Of a stretch of 64,000 bases of DNA, positions 23,982 through 35,400 are shown in pieces. A program made the translations under genes and the position numbers. This DNA is from Enoplolaimus lenunculus (lineage: Eukaryota; Nematoda; Enoplea; Enoplida; Thoracostomopsidae), in contig JASANG010000835.1 in NCBI GenBank assembly GCA_030248215.1, positions 186,001-250,000 on the forward strand. Reading direction: 5' to 3'. The stretch's first letter is position 1, and each line of letters starts with the position of its first letter. Below the pieces are notes generated by a model. That model searched no databases. It had not been told where the DNA came from and worked only from the letters and a program-made list of their open reading frames with translations.

Positions 23982-24728
23982 GAGTAAATATTAATCGAAA
24001 TTTTATATACAGAGACGGACAGACTGAAAGTGCAATTACATTTCAAACCACAGCACTGATCGGGGTTGCTCGTTTCTTGGACGCGATCATGAGCACGCGC
24101 GACATAAACTGCAGCTTTAAAACGCAATTGCAAGCGCAACTCATGATGCGATCTATCGCGGCCAGAGAATAGTTCAAGCGCGATTATTAAAACGCGACTG
24201 CACACAGACAATTCGCTGCTGGACAATATTCGCAAATAAAGAAATAGAACAGCGACGACCGATGAATAGAACACGACCGAACACAAGCAATAAAAGTAGA
24301 CCTCAGATGAAATAGAAAGTATATATTCATGATAAATAGGGATAACCGAAAAATTTCAATGGGTTGCGCTGACTTGCTCAGTCAGTTCTGTGTGAGAAGG
24401 GATTAAATGTGGAGGAGCACAAGAGACTTACCATATACAGTAAACGTTTGTATTATCGCTGACTGATTGATACGGTTTGTCACATTGATAAAATGACCAA
24501 CCAAGGGTAATATACACATACTGTCAAAATCACAGATAAACTATCAAAAATATGAATCTATAAAAATATATAAATAAGAATTGTTCAAGAAGGTAATCAA
24601 AGACCTAGCGGAGACTAGGGCATGTAAGCCTATACAACTTGATTTTAAAAACATTCACCTTCTGCTCATAACAGTTAGCTGACGTAAAATATAAAAATAA
24701 ATAAAACGTAGTATTGTTCAAAAAGGTA
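23982..24728. other. Spacer with a GCGCG-rich patch and a degenerate direct repeat
   Basis: 24060-24200 is rich in CGCGATCATGAG/GCGCG-like words without clear coding. 24545-24605 and 24670-24736 are degenerate direct repeats (ATTGTTCAAGAAGGTAATCA and ATTGTTCAAAAAGGTAACCA). No gene recognised. Confidence 0.4.
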
Positions 24729-25214
24729 ACCAATTGCAGGGTTGAAACCGGCCAGGGCCAAGGTCCGCGGGACCGGGCCTTTGCCGTGCCCAAATGTTGG
24801 GTTCGCGGGCCTATGCGGGCCGGGCCCGGGTTTGGGCCCAAACTTTAGGCCCGCAGGCCCAACATTATCCGAAATAAATCGGAGCAGTGCGCGACCTCTT
24901 TTTGTCTCATGAGAATATGAAATAGAGCGCTGGTTTGCTATTGTAATAAGATTCAGATATGTATTTTTGAACCTTAATTCCTTTCAATTTTCATAAATAC
25001 TGCGGTCATGGCAAAGCAAGGATTTTGAAAAGTAGGGTTAAACTGCACTGAACAATATTTGGTGAAATATAAAAAATAGTGTTATGGTTATATGGTTTGT
25101 AGTGTGTTGTTTTCTGCTCTAACTTAAAAAAATTCACGGGGCCCGTGCCCAATACAGGCAGGGCCAGGGCCGAGTGTGATGAGCACGGACCCTGGTTGCA
25201 ACCCTGACCAAGGG
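24729..25214. mobile_element. GC-ended hAT-like MITE nested in another repeat
   Basis: Element 24737-25206 (470 bp): ends CAGGGTTGAAACCGG and CCTGGTTGCAACCCTG; GGGCCCGGG-rich sub-terminal parts. Flanks ACCAATTG and ACCAAGGG match at 6 of 8 positions. It sits inside a copy of a repeat containing CCTAGCGGAGACTAGGGCAT, whose intact version is at about 24590-24640 and whose distal half continues after the element at 25215. Confidence 0.65.
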
Positions 25215-25668
25215 CCTAGCGGCGACTAAGGCATATAAGGCTATAGTAAAAACTACATAAACCTACGCATGTAAACAACGTGATCCTCTCTAAACCAAAA
25301 TAGTGACTACACTTATTAACCACGTATGCTTGTACTTAGCCTGACGTAAAGGCTTAGTATTCGGAAGAAGCTTACCTAAGTCAACCGTAAACGTTTACCT
25401 AAGCCTGACCCCAAACCTGAGCTTTAATTTTAAATGTGTATGAAGCGCACAAGAGCCAATATAGGTACTTGTCTGATCGTTTATACACTAATACTAATTT
25501 GATAGAAGATAAAAGTCTCTTAACAGTTTATACTATCTGTTACTCTAAAGCTAAGGCTAAGGCTATTGTGTCCAGTAAATTAAATATGCGGAAAAGCTTT
25601 TGCAGGGAAGTAAACATGTATCAAAACGTCAAAAAAAATTAAATTTTTGTCCGTAAATTCCAAACAAA

Positions 25669-28617
25669 TCATTTCTTTAGTCGCGCCGCCTGCCATTGTT
25701 TCAGTTTTGGCAAGTTGACCACGAGTTGAATCATAATCAATAACAAACTGTCACGAATCAAAAGCGACAAAATCACTTCAGACGTGATAAAATACGAGAC
25801 CATTGCCTGAAATCATTTTTAGTTCAATTCTGTTCCAAATTTACATTATACAATTCATTCCGCTGTGAAGCTATGGCTCAATTTGTACTATCAACCACTG
25901 GGTGTCGTTAGTGGAGGGCATGGCTTATCCAATGACTTTTACGGATTAATTTCTGTTATTAACCAAGTGCTAGCTGAGACGAAAACAGACTTAAAAACAA
26001 AACCATATATGAACCTAAAAGTATACATAATTGACGTGGCCGTCGCCAAACCAGAATTCTGGCTGTTATGTATTAACCTTCATCGATAAAATATTTTTAT
26101 TGCAAACTTCCGATAAACTTCAGAGCAGATTGTCATCGCACAATCATTGGAAGTTTCGCATTTTTATAATTCATAGTTTAGTTTTGACCATTTGAGTAAT
26201 TTCTCAATGTTGTCGCATAGGAATATTACTAGTCTTCAACTGGAGACAAAGTCAACAAAATTCTATTTTAGGTTTCTGCAACTTTGGGTGTTTCCGATGT
26301 TTTTTTGACAAAATTTCGAAAATGCACGTAAAAATTTGCATACCAAAAATGTGTTGACAGAGAAATAAAACATTTTCTAAAATTTTCCATATATACTTGA
26401 TACCTGTATTCCATTTCCGGTTATTGTAAGTATTCGTTTATATATGTAGCAGCCAAAGTAATTCAGCCCAATTCCAAATCGAACTAGTCCAAAGCGGAAT
26501 TATGTCTGATGAAGCTGTACATTTTCGGAACGGTTACTTGATATTAGTAATACAGCTAGATTGTACTTAGCTTAGTAAACCAAACTGTTTGGTAGCCAAC
26601 AGGTAGCGATGACTTAGCCAATCTGCAAAGAGTATTTGCATCAGCTAATCGTATTTGAGTATGGCATTAAGGTTGTAACCAATCACAAGGCGTGCACTTG
26701 TAGAAATGAAAGAATTACGCCATGGGTTAGCCCAAGTCGTAATTCCGCCATGGACTAGCCCAATTCGGAATTGGGCTAAATAACAGCTTGGGTTACGACA
26801 TATATACTCACAGCTATTGGATTCACACCGAACATTTCTTCATGGAAATTTCTGATATATATGCATTTTACCTGTTTCAATAACATACGATTTCATTTCA
26901 AATGTACGTAAAACGTAAATTAAACATTTTTGGCCAATTTTTTAATTAAAACAGATTTATTAGAACGACGATGCTGCACGACATATAGCGCTGCTTTACT
27001 TACTGGCCACGGCAATACCAGACACATGAGATACCCAAATGAGCAACTGATGACGTCACCAACGTTGTTTTGAAAACTGTCGCCAACGTAATTTGGCGAT
27101 GCGCCGCCGGCACGAAATTTATTAATCACAAATTGTGAATTTTCAACAACTTCCCATAAGATTTCCAACGCGACGCACAGCAGAAATCTGAAACCAATTT
27201 CAAACAAAAAATCTACTAAGCATTCGTGTCAAAAAAGACGCAATTTTAAACGCTATTCGAGTTTCAAACAACATCTTTTGAAAGGTTTTTTGGTAAGTGG
27301 AGAAACTCTGAAACGAATAGTCCTTTTCAGAACACGAAAAATGTTTCGTATTTCTGTCTTAAAAACTTAATATGGTTGTCTTGACGTTGTTTCACTTAAT
27401 AAATTAAATTCCAGATCTACAGCAGATTTTCAAAACGTTATTTTGTATTTACACAATATTTTCCTTTCAAGTTGCCGGTAGTGAAGACACGGTGGTGCAA
27501 ACAACAGTTTAGAGTTGATCTGGAGTTTTCCTAACATGCTATCAATTGGGAGGTAAGCCCCCTCTTCCACTACCAGGGGGAAAGAGCTGTGGGGTGAGAA
27601 ATGTCGAGGCGGGTTAAGTAAATATTTTGTACATTGAAATTCATGTTTTTATGCTTTCCGCTCTTGCTTTATTAAGTACGTACGTATTTAGCAGGTAGCA
27701 ACCGGAATTCTGGCATTTTTTATCTTCCGGTTCCGGTAAATTTTTACGGGAAATAAAAATTCCTGCATTAAATTTTGGTCGGTGGAAATGAAGATATTTT
27801 ACTAAAAAATGACGATAAAAATTAAATAGTTTCATTCGCATAGTAAATAAACCTTGACAATCGCCAAAAATAAACCATCGAGGGTGGATTGCGCTGCCGT
27901 GGACTATGTAAATCTAAAATACTGCAGATACAGTGAAAACCCATCTACAACTGGGATTATTTCACCAATGATATTGCAAAAAGAAAATTAAAATAATCTT
28001 TTCGGTGCTTTCATTTTTCATTTTCAGGTTTCATTTGCGGTATTTTTTCAAACTGCGGTTCAGGTAAATAGTAATTCCGGTTGCACCCTGGTGTAGAGTA
28101 AATATAAACGCAAAAATCTGTGGTTCAAATACCATAGTTTGACCTAAAATTCCTGCGCGACGTTAAAACTGGTGGTATACTTATAAAATCTAGATAGTGT
28201 GGATAAAATTTATATTTGTAGCAGGTTGGCTGGAAAAACTTGAGAATGGGCCAACTGGGTCGAGCTAAAATGTAGGCGATGTCCCTCCACCAAAATAAGA
28301 AACCACAGTTGCGTATACTTTTGCAGCGATTACCGAACTTAATATATATGTTCAAATTTATTCGCTTTCCTTTGATAAGATCGCTTGGCTTGTCTTACGT
28401 GTTCCCTTCCCTAGAATCGCACTTTCAAAAAATCCTACAACTGCCGCTCGAGAACGCTTCAACTTGGCCGATTATGTTACCTCCAAATATCAGAGCCACC
28501 AAACACCAAAAACATCATGAGCCCATGATCAATATGAGTAAATGAATAAGGGTCAAAAGGATATTGACTGCATCGCGGTCCATACGTGTCGTCAACCCAA
28601 ATCGGTGTCCACGGCAT
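25669..28617 (-). CDS. DUF2585/UPF0314-like membrane protein (complete, 3 exons)
   Basis: Exons on the minus strand: 28617-28481, 27187-27004, 25806-25669 (459 nt, 152 aa). Phases agree, with donors TGGAG|GTAACA and CCA|GTAAGT and acceptors TTTCAG and TTTCAG. Motifs match the family as I know it: YSFTHIDHG near residue 24 (family SxSHIIHG), LEILWEVVENSQFVINKFRA then NYVGDSFQNNVGD (family WExxENSxxIIxRYRA, DYYGDSxxNSxxD), and LLIRDS...LKQWQAA at the C terminus (family WxIRDNLTLN, IxxWQAG). Three or four hydrophobic segments suggest an integral membrane protein. Function is unknown. Bacterial members have an extra N-terminal membrane segment with a CxCG motif, absent here; an in-frame stop lies just upstream of the chosen ATG. 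Spliced structure rules out bacterial contamination. I know this family mainly from proteobacteria; animal copies may be old or acquired. Confidence 0.75.
26270..26430 (+). repeat. hAT-like MITE fragment in the DUF2585-like gene intron
   Basis: Internal sequence (GTTTCCGATGTTTTTTTGAC, GTTGACAGAGAAATAAAAC, CCATTTCCGGTTATTG) matches the GTGTAACCGG family; termini are missing. Confidence 0.4.
26756..26778. repeat. Perfect 10-bp hairpin
   Basis: TAGCCCAATT/AATTGGGCTA with a 3-base loop, inside intron 2 of the DUF2585-like gene. Related words (CAGCCCAATTCCAAATCG) at about 26465 suggest an inverted-repeat element of about 300 bp. Confidence 0.6.
27684..28098. mobile_element. hAT-like MITE in intron 1 of the DUF2585-like gene
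   Basis: Element 27692-28090: ends CAGGTAGCAACCGGAATTC and AATTCCGGTTGCACCCTG. Flanks GTATTTAG and GTGTAGAG agree at 5 of 8 positions. No coding capacity. Confidence 0.65.
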
Positions 28618-29509
28618 GATTTAAATCAAAACAATCAAAAACAAAAAATAACACTTGAAATACTAAAAATACTAAGGATACTAAGAATACTAAAAGTACT
28701 AAAAGCAACAATGCGCGAAACAAATATGAATGTCCAGATTTCTGCACTTTTGAAAGCTTTATAACTAAAAGACTGCCTGCTTGAAGTCAATAATCGCTTA
28801 TGTTTCGCTGCAGTAGATTTAAAATATCTGTCCTACCAATTACTTTCTTCCCGAAAAAAAATCCGGCTACTGCTTAACTTAAAAGAAATATACACACTAT
28901 AATGTTTTGTACGTTAAAAAATAAAACTGTTGGTAATATCTCGCATTAAAAACATCACTTTCGGTAGGCGCGATAGGCAATATAACGTTTGTAATTTAAA
29001 ACAGTATAAAAACACCAGAGCTATACAATGCATTACAATATATATCCCACTCAACAAATAAAAATAAATACCAAACAGTAAATAAATACCAAACAGTAAA
29101 TAACTTTAGTCAAGATACGGGAAACGGAACGTCGCATGGGGTGCGTAAGGGATAGGGTATAATGATTATACACTTCTGAAACTCTTATAGGGATAACGGC
29201 CAATGTTACTTTAAGGGACGTAACAGTAGATTAAGCGTATTCCTAAGCCTAAGCTTTACCGTTGCAAAAATGTGTTCCTAAGCATAAGCGCCTAAGCAAA
29301 AAAAATGTAATCTAGAATCTAAACCTACTCCTTTATGGACCCAACAGAAACCTGGACTCGCCTTAAACTAACATGAGCCGGGATAACAATGGTCAATGTT
29401 ACACGCTGCGTACATGCTTTTTAAATTTATCCAAATTATGCGGTCTTTTTTCTTGTCAAAAATATATCGCCTTTAAACTTTAAAGAATATCTATGTGCGA
29501 CCAACAAAA
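28618..29509. other. Upstream flank of the DUF2585-like gene
   Basis: AT-rich. 29090-29380 holds a TTAGGC-core MITE remnant (CGGCCAATGTTACTTTAAGG, TTCCTAAGCCTAAGC, GCATAAGCGCCTAAGC). Short direct repeats include CCAAACAGTAAATAAATA at about 29070-29100. No promoter motif that I can defend. Confidence 0.4.
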
Positions 29510-29929
29510 TCAGTAAACGTCTGTGAAATCCAAGGCCATCGCTAGGTAGTACGCGGCTTCCTCCCGAAACCAGAAGAACGTGTGTCCGAAACAGCGTTCG
29601 ATTTTTTGCGCATTCACATGCGTCATGGCGCCGAAGGTTATCAAAAGCATAATCGTCAGAGCGTCATACGACACACTTATCTCCGGCAGAATTGAAAATC
29701 GAACTTAAATTAGGACGACAAAAATAACTGCGTCAGGAACACCGAAATGGCTGCGATACAGTTTAACTTTTTGACACCTTACATTCGCAAAAACTGCTAA
29801 GTAGAAATCAAGCGTGTCATATGTACATTTTTCGTTCCCAAAAGTTATCGTAAAACTGAAATTCAAATTGCCACCGGTATTGGGAAATAAAAATAACCAA
29901 ACCAGCGGCGCTGCGGTGGTATTTTTAAC
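29510..29929 (-). CDS. Unrecognised two-exon candidate (3' end of a gene?)
   Basis: Candidate exon 29929-29783 (49 codons; APLVWLFLFPNTGG, FTITFGNEKC) with acceptor CATATAG and donor AAT|GTAAGG. It joins in phase 0 to 29680-29510 (ISVSYDALTIMLLITFGAMT, then HTFFWFREEAAYYLAMALD, stop TGA). One strongly hydrophobic stretch suggests a membrane segment. The region is GC-richer than its surroundings. It lies on the same strand just upstream of the DUF2585-like gene. No family recognised and no start codon found; the second acceptor (CCGGAG) is weak. Confidence 0.28.
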
Positions 29930-30439
29930 CTATATGACGGGCACAGTTTTAAAATTTAGTTTCTATGCACACGAAGTTCGGTAATTTTTGTGACATTTTT
30001 ATTTTCAAGTAGTTTAAAAAAGGTATTTTAAGTATAGCGTTATAAATTTGACTCTACTTCCAAAAACGAATCAAAACGCTTGATAGGTGCACGATTTTCT
30101 AATGATCATTCGGTCAAACTCTGGGAACCTCCCAAAAACACTACATTGTTTCAGTATGTGGTTAGCCGATGACTCGCGATATATATTATAACAAACACAT
30201 GATTCGAAAATTAAATGAAACGCATAGTCTCGGGCGAAGCTTTGGACCCCTACCGACCAGAGGGTTCGAGGAACTTAACAATATTGTTCAAGCGATAAAC
30301 GCTGAGAGATAGAATTTCTCAATTTGAGGTTAACTGTTCCATTGTGCATAAAATACATGCCACGCCAACATTTCAAACCCAATCCTCGAACAAGTTAAAT
30401 CGAGGCAATACTGTAACGAACCGAGTAAAAGGTGCGGAA

Positions 30440-30510
30440 TATATATTTTGCCTTGCCAAAGGGTACCCCCTGTTATTCGGTTACATACTGATACTTATTT
30501 TAATTCACCC
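30440..30510 (+). repeat. Fragment of GAATAAGAGGGG MITE
   Basis: GGTACCCCCTGTTATTCGG then TTACATACTG repeats the interior of the full element that begins 200 bp downstream. Confidence 0.5.
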
Positions 30511-30713
30511 CCTGTTAGTTGGACCCAATACTTTTTGTATTTCTATATTTTGGCCTGAAATGACTTGCTCGAAGCATTTCTGTTGATTACACTGTTTGTT
30601 TTTTCTGGGTTTAGTAAAGTTTATGCAAGCTGTCGGAGGTTTGTTACGTATCTGAGCAGTCTAGGCCATCCTTCTGTTTTGGACTCTTATGAACTCTTAA
30701 GGCTTATGGGCTC

Positions 30714-31129
30714 TACTGTAGTGACCCGAATAAGAGGGGGCCTAATATTTATTAGGCCTCTCCAGATGGTACCCCTGTTATTCGGTTACGGACTGTTATT
30801 TATTTTCAACCCGCCCTTCGTCACACTTCGTTACTCATATATATCCGGTAAAGCAACTATCCGTTGAATTAAACGTTTATTTGCTTTGTATCAAATGCTT
30901 GACCGATAATGCAAGGTTATACTTAGGAATTACTTTCAAAACTTAAGTATGCTGCGTTAAAGTTTCGAACTCATCTTTATTTGATCATGTAGTCATTTAT
31001 ACACTACAATTAGGGATAACTGATATTTATGGACTTTAATTAAATAGGGTTTAGGGACTCTATCCGCTTACGGACTCCTATTGCTGGGACTCTAAATGGG
31101 GACCCCCTCTTATTCGGGACGCTACTGTA
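30714..31129 (+). mobile_element. Tc1/mariner-like MITE, copy 2
   Basis: Bounded by TA on both sides. Left end CTGTAGTGACCCGAATAAGA then GGGGG; right end CCCCCTCTTATTCGGGACGC then TACTG. Interior shared, inverted, with 1297-1638. The open frames crossing it (30565-30867) are incidental. Confidence 0.7.
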
Positions 31130-31831
31130 TCACTGACTGACTGTAACGGTAACCAATCCTATAAGCCAGAACAATCGCATTGTATCGCTTCTTCAGTGTG
31201 TTTATTAGCTACTCGGCTTATATATATAGCTTCAGCCGATTTAATTTCGAGACGCATAAACTTTAACATGCGAGCGAGAAAAAGTTTTTGACCTCTGCAA
31301 GATACTCTGCACCTTGTTATAATGTGTTTTTGGAATTTTTCCAGGAATTTCGGGAAAATATATTACACCATACCCCTTGTATACTCCCCAAGTATTCTTA
31401 ATGTTTCCCGAGTAGCTATCTCAATCTTGGTATTGGCACACAAATTCACTGATAATATCGCGGAAAAACAATTCGAAAGCCACAATGCAAGCTCCAGCAA
31501 AAACCATAAAGGAACAATTTATTTGAAATATACAAAAATCTAGAACATTGTTTGGCAAAGATAAAATCACGACACAGCAATCCCAACATTGTAAAAATTC
31601 CCTAGCTAAAGTAATTGAAACTGAACTATTGAAAATAGATAACATTATATACGTGCCAAATTGTTAGCATCACAAAGCAATCATACTACAAAAGCTCAAC
31701 TTTAAGTACAACGGGTCTTTCCAAATAATAGACTCGCACCAAGAAAGGAGCTATGTCAACTACAGCCACCATGAAGGATTTGATATTTTTGGTTAAAACA
31801 CTGCTTTAGCTTTAATTGAAACATTTTAAAA
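31130..31831. other. Spacer, nothing firm
   Basis: AT-rich. A minus-strand open stretch of about 35 codons near 31660-31800 was noticed but lacks convincing exon boundaries. Confidence 0.4.
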
Positions 31832-32180
31832 CAGGGTATACGGGTAGAAAAATATCGAAAACGGATAGCAATCAAAAAACAAAAACGAAAAACGGATATT
31901 GAACTATAAAATTTTCAAAGATTTTTCATTTTTCTGAAAAATTCTACAATTGAGGCGTGCAAAAATTCAACGGCCTGTCTAAAATTTTAAAAAAGAAATG
32001 GCGTGTGGATCGCAATTTTAAGATTTTGATGACTGTCGTACTTTTCATTTCATTTCGAACAATTGCAGCATATCTGTATAATGAAAAAAGGGGAAATATA
32101 CCTGTTTAATACATCTGCGCGTAAATATAGCAGAATTTCCGTTATTTCTATAACGGAAACGAATATCCGGTTACACCCAG
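31832..32180 (-). mobile_element. hAT-like MITE, GTGTAACCGG family, inverted
   Basis: Left CAGGGTATACGGGTAG, right GGAAACGAATATCCGG then TTACACCCAG. The interior (ACAATTGAGGCGTGC, ATGGCGTGTGGATCGC) is the reverse complement of the copies near 4025 and 42896. No clear target duplication. Confidence 0.6.
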
Positions 32181-32427
32181 CCTTTTAACGATTCGACAAT
32201 GCCTTTAAGAACCAGTATCGGCTTTTCCGAAACCGCCCCATCAAACCCTTTTCACGGCACGCACTTAAATGCCATATTATTAACAATTATTATTACCTGG
32301 CGATCGATGTTACATTTCTATGAGCATACCACAGGATTATATAACCCAGCAGGAACGAACAGAAAACCAAATATTACCAACGTACCCACGACACTTTAGT
32401 TTAAGAAAAATACCGTCAACCCTAGCC

Positions 32428-35400
32428 TTATAAACCCGACTGCCCAATTTCAGTCGCCTTCCTCATACACCACTCTATTCCATAATTTAGGACGCGTTGC
32501 TCGTCCATTACAAACTTCACTAAAGTAGTCTTAATCGGCTGATCAGTTTGGTTCAATTCAGTTAAGAATTGTTCATTTTCCGCAATGTCCCCATGCTTAT
32601 ATTGGCGTAAAACTAGTTGCAATCGTGTAGCTAAAAAATTCCAAGCTTTTTTCTTTGATTCTGCGGAACAACATTTAGACATTTGGTTCAGAACATTCAT
32701 TGAAACACTGTCGTACTCAGCATTACATCTTTCAATAGCTGATGGCTTCCTCTTTAAAGAATCCATCTAAAACAACAAAAACAACTCAGAACAATTACTA
32801 TGATTGACAAACAGAATTTGGAGTAGAAGCCGCGACCACCATCCCCCTTTGAGGCTATCTCGTAACGTTCCACAACTGCTTTTCACACAAGAGACAGACA
32901 GGGGGTTTCAGTTGTCAACCCCGCCCCCTTAGGTGTTTTTGTCAGGGATTTTCGCACAAGACATTAATTCACAAGTTATTTTCCCGGAGTTTCCCCAATT
33001 TTAGAACCATTTTCCCGGCTTTCCCAGTTTGTATACAGAAAAATTGTCCAAATCAATGTTTTTAAATAACTTTTCCATTTAACTTTTCCATTCATAAATA
33101 CATATCATTAAACAACTGAAGTTTTGTAACCTTCATTTAGTTAATAACACCCATGTAATTTTTGTACTCTGGAGGTAAGGGATGGCCATCTCGTATTACC
33201 TATTCGCTCGACTGGAACGTAGTCGCACATTAAACGCTCTCCACCGGTGATGGTACTAGCTTCGGTCAAGAAGCCAGCCGGATGAGCGGTATCAATGCAA
33301 CGTTCCGAGAGAATGTGTTACCTATTCGCTGAAGAGCGCCAGAGTAGAAATAAAAAATACTGCCCATGTTGTTAAGAAAACAACCTGATTCCCAAATTTT
33401 GTCCCTGAATTCCCAGATTTGAGATGTTTCTTGACGAATTCCCGTATTTTTTGGTTTTCCCGAATTTTCCAGGACGCGGACACTCTGCTACAACCTTTCA
33501 AATATTTTGGTTTTCTATGAAACTAGTAACTTAACTGTCAAGCTACCATACAAAACATATCGCTAAATCGTAATAGGTGCTACAGATAGTTGAAAATACT
33601 GGGCATAGAACTGGGAAATGAACTAAAGTATGCACTTCGATAATCTTTCAAAACTTTTGACAAACAACCAGGGTAAACTGGATGCATTCAAAACTTTTGA
33701 CAAATAACCAGGGTAAACTGGATGCATTCAAAACTTTTGACAAATAACCAGGGTAAACTGGATGCAAATGGGTGGAAAACAATAAGTGAACGTTCCAATT
33801 ACCCAGGTTCTGTGTTACGATGTATTCCCCAAATGGAAAACACAGCCAAACATGAGTATAAGTATGATCGGATTATTCCCGGTTTAATTTTAAGCGACAA
33901 ACTGATAAACCTGACAATAAAAATATAGGTTCGCAAAGAGCAAAGCAATATATCAGATAACAAAACCCCGTACACAAAAGATATAAATAACTACTTCTTC
34001 GTAACTTTTAATAAGATCAAGACATCTTTCCAAAACCCATGCAAAACCCGCGAAAAGGCGCAAAAAATCTTACCACATATGCCAGATATTCTCTTTATAT
34101 GCAAAACACTTTAGCTACTCAGAAGTCAACATCTGACAACATTTAGCCCTCTATAAAACTAAAAACTTAATTGTCACGCTACCAAGTCTAACTCGATATT
34201 AGTATAGTGACGGAGAATTAAGAGTATATACAGTAAACGCAATTGGGTCTGCGCTCGCGGTTCTATAATCGCGTTTGAGCTTTTGTTTGCTCGCGACTAG
34301 TCGCTTCTATAGAAACGAAATGTAGCAACTAACCTTCAAAAATGCGTCCAACTCAGGCTCCGTGGCGTTAAAAATTAAAGCAAAATAAAACAACGACGAA
34401 TTGCTGTTTTCAAATTGCTCATTGCATGACCTCAATGGTAACTTGTTGATTTTATCTTAAATGAGAAATAAAATATTTGTTTAAGCCAAATCCAAATAAA
34501 ACACGAATGAATTCGTTCACTGTTTGAATTTATCAAAAAACAAAAAATATATTATGTAACTTATTTCGGAAATTGCAAAAATTACAGCGGAAATTACTAA
34601 ATTGCACAGAATGTCATTTCCTACATTAGTCAACAAAAATGTCCAAAAACCATTTTGCGTGTTCAGAGAAAGTATAAACCAATTAGCGATAGCTCTTGTA
34701 ACTTTGAAATAGTTCCGAATCATGGCAACAAGTTGCAAAGTTGAACTAATCAACTCTTAAATTTCGTACTATTAGCTGACATAATTTTCCGTATAAAAAT
34801 TTCGTATTGCTAATTGAGAAACTTTGCCAGCGTTTTGAAAACACAGACTAAGAAAACCAATTACCTTAATAACTAAACAACAAAACCATAAAAAAATCGT
34901 AATTACAATTCTTAATAAGAATGTACGCCAAAGTTTACCTAGACCTCCAGTGGTTAATGCATCTTTCCTTTTCTTTAAAAGTATATCTGATTTCGATAGC
35001 CCAGCCGTAATCCAAACAACAGTGGGCCGTTGTCTGTTGTTTTCGTAAACGAATCCATTGTGAATCAAAAATTCTGCATTTGATCGAGCGCCGTAATTGA
35101 TAAATATTTGATCACCATCCTAAAATTAAAACAAGCCTGGTCGTTACAGAAACAAAAGCAAAACAAATTATAGATTTTCAGAACACTTCGCCTGCAATAT
35201 AACGTGCCTAGTGAAAAAACAAGTATTGTTTTAAAATTTTTGCCCAAAACAAAACCTGTAAGACATAGCAACAAAAACGGCAGTCATACCAACTGACGTA
35301 CGTAAATAACGCACTTGACCAAAAATTATCTTCGTATCTTGAGTGAAAAACAAGTATTATTGTTTTAAATTTTTTACCCAAAACAAAACCTGTAAGACAC

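Noticed and set aside
34781-34860. Alternative SETD3 frame reading SFSISNTKFLYGKLCQLIV
   Set aside because: Looks similar to the SETD3 segment at first sight but cannot be joined in phase with exon 4; the other frame can and aligns better.
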